A model generated the notes under the pieces. It saw only the letters and a list, made by a program, of their open reading frames with translations, was not told the DNA's origin and did no database searches. This document shows positions 48,003-57,521 of a stretch of 64,000 bases of DNA, piece by piece (position 1 is the stretch's first letter; the number at the start of each line of letters is the position of its first letter). Position numbers and translations under genes: made by a program. The stretch comes from Aurantiochytrium sp. KH105 (Eukaryota; Sar; Bigyra; Thraustochytrida; Thraustochytriidae), in NCBI GenBank assembly GCA_003116975.1, contig BGKB01000189.1, positions 20,584-84,583 on the forward strand, read 5' to 3'.

Positions 48003-48044
48003 GAGATGAGATGAGATGAGATGAGATGAGATGAGATGAGATGA
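48003..48044. repeat. (GAGAT)n microsatellite
   Basis: About eight GAGAT units lie just after the NAR1 stop, in the convergent spacer with the first LRR paralogue. Confidence 0.95.
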
Positions 48045-48137
48045 ACACATTTTATTTCCTGCTTCCTATTCTGATGTAGGGCTTCCCCAACGAGAAAAGA
48101 CCAAGAAAAGCATGGGCGGCTTCGACAAACACGTTCA

Positions 48138-51100
48138 TCACCAACCTGGCCTTGAATGAGCCTCGTAGGACTCGTCGTTTGAGTCATCGTGCCCATAGAT
48201 GGAGAGCATCGGCCCGCGAGTCTCGTCAGAATCCTCGGGAAGAAAGATGTCCGAGACTGCTGAGAGACAGTACAAGTATCCAGTGACCGCAACACGTTTG
48301 GAAGTGAAGCGATATGCAAAGCAGCCGTGAGGACAGTGTCTCTTGCGAATGTGCTCGGGAATGACTTTTTCGCCCTGGAAGATGTAGCAAAACTCGACCT
48401 TGCGATCGTTCCCTGGTTCGAGGTTCTTGATGGTGACCTCTCTCCATCGATCCGCACTCTGAAGCTGGTCCATCGCCTCCTTGGGAAACTTGAAGGGGCC
48501 ATTGAAGCTGAATGCGTTTCCAATAGTGAGCGCAGAGGCCGCGACGAAGCGCAGGTTTGCGTCGAAATAGAGATATCCTCCAAAGTGCAAAAAGCGTCGA
48601 GCTGCATCTTCGTATCGTTGATTCTCGAGCCAATTTAGCGCGCCCGCGTTAAGACCATCGAGAGGATACGCCCAACAATAATAGCGGGCGCTATCCGGAA
48701 TGTACCAGTAGCGCTCAACAAACGGTTTTACTCTGTGGTCGGTGTTACGCAGGGTGACGGGAGATAGCGGACTCATTTTGCCGGTCAGCTTGGTGGTTTT
48801 CTCGGGCCCATTATGGTACACCGAGGCGAAGACATCAGGGCAAATGAACTCGTACAAGTTCTCGTCAAAGTTAAGATTGAGATTGAGTTGCTTGGTCGAG
48901 GCAATGCCGAAGGAACGCAACGACACAAAGGGGCTCTCGAGGGGTTTGTTGAAAGGCATTGCGCTTGTGGGGTCCACGACAATGCGGTTGACGTAATCGA
49001 TGAGTTCAAGGCCCCACTCTGATTCGCGACCGTGAATCAGATCCCACCACGTCGAGAGTTCTTCAAAGTTGAGAGTCTTTCTGATGCGCGCGCGACGCAC
49101 GTAGTCAACGAGGTCCACAATCGAGGATAAGACCACCATGGACGTGGGGTTGTTGTATTCGAGAGACCTCCAATCAGGTTCGTGCTCCAGCTTTTCTTGT
49201 AGCCCCGCAATATCATCAATTACGCGATCGATCTTATCGAGCTCTTCACAGAGTCTGTGTACTTTTTCAATGTCGAATTGGCCTCTACGCGGAAGGCACA
49301 GGCCCGGGCTTGCTCCTTGCTGCAAGTCATGAAGACTGACATGGGTTGTGCACGGAAGACCCCAGCACATGGCGTGAGATAACGCCAGCTGTCTCTCATG
49401 AAAGCCACGAAGTTGGACGCCAAGCTGACGAACGTAGAATCCGACGAGTTGGCGCGGATGGTCAATCTGAACGACGACAACGTCCGGCATTTGAGGATTT
49501 GCAAAAAACATGTCTGCCTCGGAGATGCTCACTTGTGTCCCACAGAGTCCCACAATCCGAAGCGCGTGACACTTGTTGACGAGACAGGCCGCCGACGTGA
49601 GCTTTTCTGCCGAAGCAAGGCGAAGCTCGCGCAAATTCACGGTCCAGTTTGTGAGCATTTGCAGATGCTCGTGCGTGAGAAAACTCAAGCCGAGTAGCGA
49701 AAGAGAACGCATGTATCGGCTGACCTGCATGGCAAACTTCTCCCACTCTTCCATTGGCTCAAAAGCATTCGTGAGAACATTGTCCAGATGGAGGCTGCGC
49801 AGCGAGGCGCCGCATCTCTTCATGAGGTTGACGAGGGGCTCGCTCTTAGTAATGGAAAGAAAGCTTCCTTTTCCTTGTATTTCTTTGTACTTTTCCCGGC
49901 ACAGGACATCGACAGAGAGATTAAGAGAACGAAGATTTCTGCACCGATCCGAAATTCGATCAAGCACATTCTCGGTGAGCAGCGGCAGATTGCGCAGACT
50001 GAGCCGGCGCAAGTTGTTCGAGGCACACCTGGCAATGTGATGGACACCGTCATCTCCAATCTTGACACAGCCGTCCAGCACCACGGAATGAAGTGTAATG
50101 CAGCGCACATCCTCGAAGGCTTTTAGTCCTTCGTCCGTGATTTGTACACAGAAACTGAGGTTGAGAATTTGCAAGTTTGGGCATTTGACCGAGATGAGCT
50201 CGAGGATAGTGTCATCGACGGTGACACAATCCATGAGCTCGAGAGAACGAATGCTTTTAAAAAGTATGCGACTGTCCAAGCGAGAAAAAGCGAGAGAGAA
50301 AACTCCGCCAGACACGTCAGCGCTGCTCGAAGGGACGCTGCGCGTGGTACGATTGCGCAGGAAGCAGCCTTTGACAACGTCAACGAGCTTTGACGGAGGC
50401 GGTCGGTCCTCCTTTGCCTCGAGCTTCCTCTGCACCACATGAAACGGTTTGCCTTCGAAAACGATTGAACCGCTGAGCTTTTTCAGAAAATGACGGAAAG
50501 CGCCATAAGAGTACTTGTTTGGCGAGTACCAAAGGAGCGAAAGTCCCAAGGTAAGCGGTGCAAGAAGGATTTTGATGACCCAATTTAGAGCGCTCAAGCT
50601 GTAACGCATGTACCAGCTCTGACTGGTTGTACGATCGTAGTCGAAAAAGTCTGTGAGTGCCTCGGCGGCCAGTGTGGATCCGATAGAGGACGTTGGCTGG
50701 TCTGCAGCCTCGGAAAAAGCGCTTTGAAAACCTTTATCGTCCGCGCGCAGCCCGGTCTCGAGATCCCCCTCTTGATCAAAGCCATTGTCGTAATTACCAG
50801 GCGCATCACTGTCGCGGCGACGATCGTTTCGGAGGTCATCGAGCGATTCAAGGGCGTCGACCACCGCGGTCTCTTTGTCGTTTCGAGGATCAAACACGAG
50901 ATGGCGAACAAGCTCAATGTTGCGCAGGCTTGGAATGTCGCGAAGGAGCAGAATTGCTTCGATGAACTGACGCGAAGCAGAGACAAGCGAGGTGACAAGC
51001 GCAAGCCAGTAAAGGAGCTCGAAATTGCCACCTTGGAAGATGAAGATGAAAATGACCTCGACGGCGATCTGCGGAATATCCTGGATGAGAAGCACAGCCG

Positions 51101-52328
51101 CGGTGAGGATGGACATTCTGGCAGCCTCAAAGTCAGCCTTTGCTTGAGTTGCGATGGGGTCTTTTACGGAGCTACCTGCAGACTGGCCAATGGAATTCTG
51201 TCCGAGCGTCTCGTTGATTTTGTAAGAACCCTTGACTAGGTCGTTGAAACCTGTGTTGGGCTCGATGATGGCGATGAGCACCCCGAAAAGGTACTTTTGG
51301 ACGCGACGTCTGTCGTTCCAATCCACCAAGGTATAGTCGGAGAGCCCAATGCCAAGGCGGAGGATAAAAGTAATGGCCAGCGCTGCGATGGACACGTGAA
51401 AGAGGGATTCCGCCGTTGTGCCGATGAGAGGGGCGAGCTGGGTTACGACAAAGATGATATCGGTGGCAATGTTCGTGGTCTCGAGAATCATATCAAAGAT
51501 GGCTCCGTAGGTGCGCAGGCGGCGGCGCTTCTCAAGCGAGTGCGGCAATGCGTAAGTATCTGGAACTGGAACGTCGTCCGAGTGCGCGGACGTCGCCTCG
51601 ATCGAGCTGACGAATCGCGATGGAAAGAAAGTCATGCCCACAAACCAGGCAAAGGACTCAAATAGGAACTTAAGCTGCCTCCATAAAATGGAAGTGCGCC
51701 AACTCATCGAGCCTTGCTTGGGCTTCGGATTCTTGCGCTTGTGAGCAAGTCTCATGATTTCAAAGTGCGAACTGGTGTGGTACTCGCGAAGGAATTCCAT
51801 TTTGATCATCATTCGGGAGATGATTTGCAGAAAGTCCTCAATGTCGCTAAGAAGTACTTCCATCATGCGGGTATCGATGTAACGCACTTGATCTGCTTGT
51901 GGATTGACCGAATCAAGTTCGTGATCAGCGCCGTTGCTAATGTAGTGGTCGAGGTTCGCTAGTCGCTGCCCAACGTCCACAACGGCCTGGACGAGGTCGG
52001 GGTCGTAGATGAACCTGCCTTCCTCGATGGCTGTGACATGGTCGTGCGTGAGGAATTGGCTCTTTTTCTTCTTGTCGGTCTCGCCGGCCGGAAAGGCGAA
52101 AGTCCTCTTTTCCTCTTTCAGCAGGGTCTTGGCCTTGTCGTTGTACCTGCAGATCTGATTCTTGGCGTCCTCGATGGCGGAGCCCGTGGTCTCGGCCGGC
52201 GGCCGGAGCAACTTCTTCTGGGCGATCTTCCAGAGTCTCTTCCCCGTGCTTTTCGGTTCGGCGCCCACGCTTGCATGGCTCGCGCGGCGCACGGGCGCGG
52301 GGCCCGCAGGGCCCGCGGGGCCCGTCAT
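48138..52328 (-). CDS. Multi-pass membrane leucine-rich-repeat protein, paralogue A of a tandem trio
   Basis: 1,396 aa from ATG 52328. Order of parts: Gly/Pro-Ala N-terminus, basic; conserved helical block at 92-190 (HDHVTAIEEGRFIYDP, VVDVGQRLANLDHYI, IDTRMMEVLLSDIEDFLQIIS); membrane block at about 270-462 with hydrophobic segments near 275-303, 309-330, 345-360, 405-432 and 436-462, plus one at 578-601. The fourth holds LLIQDIPQIAVEVIF, followed by LLLRDIPSL and RHLVF. Leucine-rich repeats of the FBXL/AMN1 cysteine-containing type span about 690-935 (CPNLQILNLSFCVQITDEGLKAF). A helical linker follows, then a C-terminal domain at 1125-1365 (LYEFICPDVF, RYWYIPDSARYYCWAYPL, RFLHFGGYLYFD, FNGPFKFP, HCPHGCFAYRF). 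No F-box, kinase or signal peptide is seen. Function unknown; no family recognised. It is the most divergent of the three. Confidence 0.85.
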   Translation of the reverse strand: MTGPAGPAGPAPVRRASHASVGAEPKSTGKRLWKIAQKKLLRPPAETTGSAIEDAKNQICRYNDKAKTLLKEEKRTFAFPAGETDKKKKSQFLTHDHVTAIEEGRFIYDPDLVQAVVDVGQRLANLDHYISNGADHELDSVNPQADQVRYIDTRMMEVLLSDIEDFLQIISRMMIKMEFLREYHTSSHFEIMRLAHKRKNPKPKQGSMSWRTSILWRQLKFLFESFAWFVGMTFFPSRFVSSIEATSAHSDDVPVPDTYALPHSLEKRRRLRTYGAIFDMILETTNIATDIIFVVTQLAPLIGTTAESLFHVSIAALAITFILRLGIGLSDYTLVDWNDRRRVQKYLFGVLIAIIEPNTGFNDLVKGSYKINETLGQNSIGQSAGSSVKDPIATQAKADFEAARMSILTAAVLLIQDIPQIAVEVIFIFIFQGGNFELLYWLALVTSLVSASRQFIEAILLLRDIPSLRNIELVRHLVFDPRNDKETAVVDALESLDDLRNDRRRDSDAPGNYDNGFDQEGDLETGLRADDKGFQSAFSEAADQPTSSIGSTLAAEALTDFFDYDRTTSQSWYMRYSLSALNWVIKILLAPLTLGLSLLWYSPNKYSYGAFRHFLKKLSGSIVFEGKPFHVVQRKLEAKEDRPPPSKLVDVVKGCFLRNRTTRSVPSSSADVSGGVFSLAFSRLDSRILFKSIRSLELMDCVTVDDTILELISVKCPNLQILNLSFCVQITDEGLKAFEDVRCITLHSVVLDGCVKIGDDGVHHIARCASNNLRRLSLRNLPLLTENVLDRISDRCRNLRSLNLSVDVLCREKYKEIQGKGSFLSITKSEPLVNLMKRCGASLRSLHLDNVLTNAFEPMEEWEKFAMQVSRYMRSLSLLGLSFLTHEHLQMLTNWTVNLRELRLASAEKLTSAACLVNKCHALRIVGLCGTQVSISEADMFFANPQMPDVVVVQIDHPRQLVGFYVRQLGVQLRGFHERQLALSHAMCWGLPCTTHVSLHDLQQGASPGLCLPRRGQFDIEKVHRLCEELDKIDRVIDDIAGLQEKLEHEPDWRSLEYNNPTSMVVLSSIVDLVDYVRRARIRKTLNFEELSTWWDLIHGRESEWGLELIDYVNRIVVDPTSAMPFNKPLESPFVSLRSFGIASTKQLNLNLNFDENLYEFICPDVFASVYHNGPEKTTKLTGKMSPLSPVTLRNTDHRVKPFVERYWYIPDSARYYCWAYPLDGLNAGALNWLENQRYEDAARRFLHFGGYLYFDANLRFVAASALTIGNAFSFNGPFKFPKEAMDQLQSADRWREVTIKNLEPGNDRKVEFCYIFQGEKVIPEHIRKRHCPHGCFAYRFTSKRVAVTGYLYCLSAVSDIFLPEDSDETRGPMLSIYGHDDSNDESYEAHSRPGW

Positions 52329-53057
52329 GCTCTCCGCCCGCCGCTTCGCCGACCTCGTCCGTCACCAGCCAGGTGCGATCGAGCGATAGAGCAGCAATTC
52401 CCGGTCTGCCGAGGGCGGGGTTGGAGCGCTGCGCGTGCCTCTTGCTTGCACGCCTCGCGTTATCGTGCCCCTTGCGGTTCGCGCCGCGGCCAGTGTGCAC
52501 GCCGGTACGTACGAACAGGACGCTTGCTTCCAACGACAGCCGCGCTCCGAGCAACAGCTGCGCTCCGAGCAACAGCTGCGCTCCGAGCAGCAGCTGCGCC
52601 ACGAGCAGCTGCTGCAGCTGCGCTCCGCAGCACGTTGCGGCGCTCTCGTCGCTCTCGTCGCGAGCCTGGCGCCGTGCCGCGAGCTGCAGCTGCACTGCCC
52701 GCCGCGTCTCGACGCGAGCGCGACCGCGAAGGCCCGGCAGCGCGTGCAGCGCGTGCACCGCGCGTGCAGCTAACTGTAAGTGGACAGATGAATGAGATGG
52801 AATCGAAGGCGGCCACGCGGCTTGCGCGCGCGGAGGGATGGAGGTCGGGAGGTTGGGGCGGTGTGGAGGGCGGGAAGGCACGCGACGCGATGCGATGCGA
52901 TGCGATGTGATGCGATCTAGAGTGCAATCAACAATGAACATAAACTTTATCAAAACGGAAAAAAGGTTACGGCGAAAGGTGGGAGGGGGAAGGGGTACGG
53001 GAACCTCTTGCTCGCCAAGCCAGACAGGCAGACACTGGTGAGTGCACTCGATTAAGA
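52329..53057. other. Spacer between paralogues A and B
   Basis: A GC-rich 0.73-kb spacer with 18-bp repeats at 52543-52614 and CAGCTG/CTGCAG clusters, then (GATGC)n at about 52888-52915. It must hold the promoter of paralogue A and the 3' end of paralogue B. Overlapping frames are Ala/Arg-rich and judged spurious. Confidence 0.55.
52543..52614. repeat. 18-bp tandem repeat upstream of paralogue A
   Basis: Four units of CGCTCCGAGCAACAGCTG (the last degenerate), rich in CAGCTG E-box-like palindromes, lie about 215-285 bp upstream of the paralogue A start codon. Confidence 0.85.
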
Positions 53058-56000
53058 TCAAGGCTGGGGATAGTCGTCCTCTGAATCATCGTCGGCACCG
53101 CTTGAGGTGTCGGAAATTCGGCGGGATCCCTTGTCAGCAAGATCATCTGCACGAAGGAAGACGTCCGTAACGGTAGCGAGTGGGTAAAAGTACCCAAAAC
53201 ACGTTTCCTCTTCACCACCTTTGGGCTGGAACTTGTATGCAAAGCACCCGTGGGGGCACAGATGCCGAGCAGACTTGACGTACTTGGAAATCTCACCGTT
53301 GTGGATGAAACAAAAGTGCATGCGCTCTGCATCATCGGGCAATAGCGTTTTGATTGAAACTGGCTGCCAGCGCTTATCTTTCCGGAGTTTTTGGATTGAA
53401 TCGTTGGGGAGCTTGAATGGACCATTGAAAGCAAGCGTGGTTCCTACGGTCAGAGCTGAAGCCGAGACAAACTGACGATTCTCGTCGAAGTAGAGGAAGC
53501 CACCGAAGCGGATAAAACGAAGGACCGTGTCCTCGTACCGCTGATTACCAAAATAGCCGGATACTTCCCTTTTACGATCGGAATCGTTGGTTCCAATATC
53601 TTCAAAACAGCGAAGTGGATTTGCCCAGCAAAAGTACCGGGCACTGGGAGGGATGCACCAGTAGCGCTGCAGCAAGCGCGTGATCTCTGAGTCTGGGTTT
53701 CTGACAGAAAGAGGCCAGAGGTCACTGATGGTACCCGTGAGCCTTGTAGGGGCCTTGGCAGCTTCGATTTTTGTGAAGGCCTCATTGAATGCGTCAGGAC
53801 AGATGAACTCGTACCACTTCCAGCGAATGTTGATGTTGAGGTTGAGACGCCGCGTTGGCATGATACCGAAGGAAGGCATCGCCACGAATGGGCTCTTTTC
53901 ATTTTCCAACGCGTAGACTTCACTGAATTGTCCCTTCGTCTCATACTCGTGCAAAGCATCTTCGATTTTTTGAAGAAGTTCTTGCATTGAGTCCAATTCA
54001 CGATCTTGAAATTCTTTCGCCCATTCGTGGTACTCCGTCTCTGAAAGGGTATGCCGCGCACGAGCTCGCCGCACGGCTTCTACGAGGGCCACAATGAGCG
54101 ACTCGAAGATCGTGGTCGTTTCATCGCGCTGGAGTTGCGCATTACATGTGGCACGATGTTGGTCCGTGCCATCGACAAACCACCCATGCAGTTTCTTCGC
54201 AATATCTCGGATGTCATTCATGAGGTCTTCTCCCCCAAAATCATCTGCGTTAGAGTCCTGCGTGCTGGCTCTTCCAGCACGAGAGAGGCAAAGAGACAGC
54301 ATGCTTGAGCATTTGTGATCCCGCGCTCTGCTCAGGTTCTCGTATGCATCGAGCTGCTCTTCAAGTTGCAGCACGTAGAATTTGATCATTTCTTGAGGAT
54401 GATCAACTTGCATTACTTGTAAGTCGGGCAGCCTACGCGAGAGCATAAAGTCATCGACGTCGCCAAGAGGCACCTGAGATCCGGACAAATTTACCAGCTT
54501 AAGTGCGTGACAGTGCATCTTGAGGCACTTTGCATTTTTGATATTCTTTGCGCCAGATATACGTAGCTCGCGCAAATGCGGAGTGTGCTCGGCCAGATAT
54601 TTCAAAAAGTCCGTCTTGATCCATGTTGCGCCTGAAAAGGAAAGACGGCGGATGTAGGGATTCATGGCGCCGATCAAATTCTTCCAGTTCGTTTTCCCAA
54701 ATTCTCCCTCATTGAGAATGTTACTTAGCTTGAGTGTGTGAAGTGAAGAGCATCGTTGCACGAGCCCAACGAGTTTTTGGAAGTTCTCCTCTGTGGCAAT
54801 GTCAAGAAAGTGATGCTTGTCATCGAGTGATTTTTGCTTTTCCCAAGTTGGGGTACTGACGAGATTTTTGATCAAAGTGTCGACGTCGAGGTTGAGAGAT
54901 CTCATATTTGGGCAGTGCCAACCAATGCGATCGAGGACTTTCGGTGTGAGCCTAGGAAGGTTGCGCAGACTCAGAACCCTGAGGCTCTTTCCAGAGCCCT
55001 CGGCGATGCAAGCGACGCCTCTGTCCGAGACGCGAATGCAACCATCAAGGATGACCGAGGAAAGGGCAACGCACCTGTGGTTGCTCTTACTGAAATGCTC
55101 GAGACCCGTATTCGAGATGTCGTCGCAAAAGGCGAGATTCAAATTCTGCAAGTTGGGACACATGGCAGAGATGAGTCCCAAAATGTCATCCGTGATGCTC
55201 ACACAATCTGTGAGGTGGACGGATCGAATGCTGCGAAAGAGCGTGCGGCTGTCCATACGGCAAAAAAGAGGCCGGAAAAAGAGTCCCTTGGAAATCTTTC
55301 GATTCTCCATGCTTGGAGTAGAGCGCGAGCATGGGTGCATCATGGTTTTGAGCACTGGAAAGTGGTCCTTTTCAAATGGTTTGCCCTCGAAGACCACAAG
55401 ACGGCTCAGCTTGTCGCGAAAGTGGCTATTCGCGTTCCACGACGCAGTGTTTGGTGTTTCCCATAGTATGGAAAATCCCGCTGTCAATGGGATCATCAAG
55501 ATCTTGACGAGCCAATTGAGACCGAACAACATGACGTACGTTCCGGGATCCTGCTTGTTCGTGCGATCGAAATCAAAAAATTCCGTCAAGGCCTTGGAAA
55601 TCAGTCTTTGACCACCGAAAAATTTGGGTTTGATTTTCTCGGGAGAACCGTCGTCCGCATCCAGCTTTCGGCCCTTTTCATCGTGATGAACGTTTGATTT
55701 TTCCGCACGAGTGTCGAAAATCTCGGCGCCACGACTACCATGGTCCGCATCTGCCCCATCAAAATTCTTTTTGTTGCGACAGAGCTTGATATCAATGTCA
55801 CAATTCGAATTGAAGACGAGATGACGTAAATGAACGAGGTTGCGGAGACCTGGAATGTCGCGAAGGAGCCAGATTGCCTCAATGATCTGTCGCCCGGCTG
55901 AGAGGAGAGAAGTGCAAAGCGCGAGCCAGTACACATATTCGAAATGTCCATGCTGGAAGTTCGAGATGAAGATAATCTCAACGACAATCTGCGGAATATC

Positions 56001-57521
56001 CTGAATGAGCAGGACCAAGGCGGTAAAGATGGCCATCTTGGCGGCTTTGTAATCCGCCTTGGCCTGAGTAGCAATTGGATCCTTGACAAAAGTACCCTCT
56101 GCATCGCCAATGATATTGTAGCTCAGGGACTCTTTGATCCTGTACGACTCTTTAACGAGGTCGTTGAAGCCCGCGTTGGGCTCAATGAGTCCCAGGATGA
56201 TGCCAAAGAAGTACTTTTGCACCCGGTGGTGATTTTTCCAGTCGACAAGCTTGTAGTCTGAGATTCCGATCAAGAAGCGTAGAAAGAAAGTGAGAGCGAG
56301 GGCGCTAATGGAAACAAAGTACAGCGGGGCATCGGAAGTACCAGCGAGAGGAGCGAGTTGGGTGACGAGGAAGATGAGATCAGACGCAATGTTGGATATT
56401 TCGAGAACGGCATCAAAAAAGGCCCCGTAGGCGCGCAGACGACGACGCTTCTCGAATGTATGCGGAAGTGTGTAGTTGCGTGGGGCAACGTGACCAAACT
56501 CTTTGTCAATCCATTTTTTGAAAGCAGCTGGAAACATGTTCATGGCAACGAACCAGCCGAGAGCCCTGAAGCTGTAGAGGACTTGGCCACCGACTGCAGA
56601 GCACGCCTTGCGGCGTCGCTTTCTTCTCACGGGCCTCTTTCCAGCGCCAGCAAGACGCCTTCCTTCGATATCTTCTTCTTTTAGGCCTTGCTGAGCTATT
56701 ACTCGGCGTTTCTGAGCTTGACGTCTCTTTTGTACCGTTTTCATGATCTCGACGTGTCTGCTTGAATAACACTCGCGCAGAAACTCCATTTTGTTGGTCA
56801 TTTTGGAAATGACTTGAAGAAAGTCCTCGATGTCGCTGAGCAAGGCTTCTGTCATGCGGCTGTTGATGAAGCGCACGTGATTTTTTTGCGGGTGAGGTTT
56901 CGCGTCTGACAGATTCGCATCTGCATCGTCACTCGAAGAAACACTTTTTGAGTGCCCGCGATTGTTTTCACTTGTACCGTCACTCAAAGAATCACTAATG
57001 TAATGATCCAGGTTTGTAAGACGTTGCCCAATGTCCACCACGGCTTCTACGAGCGCGGGGTCGTATACGAACGTCCCTTCCTCGATAGCCTTGACGTGCT
57101 CATGGGTGAAGAAGGGTTTTTGCCTTTCAATACTGTCTTTTTCTCTTTGACCGAATTTTTTCCGAAGCTTTGTCGTTCCCGAGGGAGGTGTGCCTTGCCT
57201 TTCCACGAGATCTTTGGCTTTCTTATCTGCACTTTTTCGTACAATTTTGACTTTATCAAGCACACTCTGATCATTCAGTTGATTCTCGTCGTAGAGTGTA
57301 TCCACTGTCCAAGGATTCTTCTTTGTGTCATCCTCCTCCAAATCAACGTTTTGGTACGACCAGGTTTCATCACTGAAATGAGACAAGGCCTCTGGATCGT
57401 TTTTCTTAGGGGTGAAGGTGCTGCGTGTCGTGCCACGTTCAATATCGTGGCTGCCGGTCCCGGAACGATTGGTTTCGCGACCGCCTGACTTGCCTTTACG
57501 ATGGGAAAAGACGTTGCCCAT
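53058..57521 (-). CDS. Multi-pass membrane leucine-rich-repeat protein, paralogue B of a tandem trio
   Basis: 1,487 aa from ATG 57521; the frame continues upstream only to a TTG. It begins MGNVFSHRKGKSGG: Gly2 and Ser6 fit an N-myristoylation signal, followed by basic residues. The conserved helical block lies near 135-280 (FFTHEHVKAIEEGTFVYDPALVEAVVDIGQRLTNLDHYISD), interrupted by a Ser/Asp-rich insert. The membrane block is at about 360-575 (AFFDAVLEISNIASDLIFLVTQL; GLIEPNAGFNDLVKESYRI; DPIATQAKADYKAAK; LLIQDIPQIVVEIIF). LRRs of FBXL type are at about 760-1025 (CPNLQNLNLAFCDDISNTGLEHF; SSVILDGCIRVSDRGVACIAE). The C-terminal domain is at about 1230-1475 (WYEFICPDAF; RYWCIPPSARYFCWANPL; RFIRFGGFLYFD; FNGPFKLP; LCPHGCFAYKF). 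An acidic tail ends the protein. Closest to paralogue C. Function unknown. Confidence 0.86.
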   Translation of the reverse strand: MGNVFSHRKGKSGGRETNRSGTGSHDIERGTTRSTFTPKKNDPEALSHFSDETWSYQNVDLEEDDTKKNPWTVDTLYDENQLNDQSVLDKVKIVRKSADKKAKDLVERQGTPPSGTTKLRKKFGQREKDSIERQKPFFTHEHVKAIEEGTFVYDPALVEAVVDIGQRLTNLDHYISDSLSDGTSENNRGHSKSVSSSDDADANLSDAKPHPQKNHVRFINSRMTEALLSDIEDFLQVISKMTNKMEFLRECYSSRHVEIMKTVQKRRQAQKRRVIAQQGLKEEDIEGRRLAGAGKRPVRRKRRRKACSAVGGQVLYSFRALGWFVAMNMFPAAFKKWIDKEFGHVAPRNYTLPHTFEKRRRLRAYGAFFDAVLEISNIASDLIFLVTQLAPLAGTSDAPLYFVSISALALTFFLRFLIGISDYKLVDWKNHHRVQKYFFGIILGLIEPNAGFNDLVKESYRIKESLSYNIIGDAEGTFVKDPIATQAKADYKAAKMAIFTALVLLIQDIPQIVVEIIFISNFQHGHFEYVYWLALCTSLLSAGRQIIEAIWLLRDIPGLRNLVHLRHLVFNSNCDIDIKLCRNKKNFDGADADHGSRGAEIFDTRAEKSNVHHDEKGRKLDADDGSPEKIKPKFFGGQRLISKALTEFFDFDRTNKQDPGTYVMLFGLNWLVKILMIPLTAGFSILWETPNTASWNANSHFRDKLSRLVVFEGKPFEKDHFPVLKTMMHPCSRSTPSMENRKISKGLFFRPLFCRMDSRTLFRSIRSVHLTDCVSITDDILGLISAMCPNLQNLNLAFCDDISNTGLEHFSKSNHRCVALSSVILDGCIRVSDRGVACIAEGSGKSLRVLSLRNLPRLTPKVLDRIGWHCPNMRSLNLDVDTLIKNLVSTPTWEKQKSLDDKHHFLDIATEENFQKLVGLVQRCSSLHTLKLSNILNEGEFGKTNWKNLIGAMNPYIRRLSFSGATWIKTDFLKYLAEHTPHLRELRISGAKNIKNAKCLKMHCHALKLVNLSGSQVPLGDVDDFMLSRRLPDLQVMQVDHPQEMIKFYVLQLEEQLDAYENLSRARDHKCSSMLSLCLSRAGRASTQDSNADDFGGEDLMNDIRDIAKKLHGWFVDGTDQHRATCNAQLQRDETTTIFESLIVALVEAVRRARARHTLSETEYHEWAKEFQDRELDSMQELLQKIEDALHEYETKGQFSEVYALENEKSPFVAMPSFGIMPTRRLNLNINIRWKWYEFICPDAFNEAFTKIEAAKAPTRLTGTISDLWPLSVRNPDSEITRLLQRYWCIPPSARYFCWANPLRCFEDIGTNDSDRKREVSGYFGNQRYEDTVLRFIRFGGFLYFDENRQFVSASALTVGTTLAFNGPFKLPNDSIQKLRKDKRWQPVSIKTLLPDDAERMHFCFIHNGEISKYVKSARHLCPHGCFAYKFQPKGGEEETCFGYFYPLATVTDVFLRADDLADKGSRRISDTSSGADDDSEDDYPQP

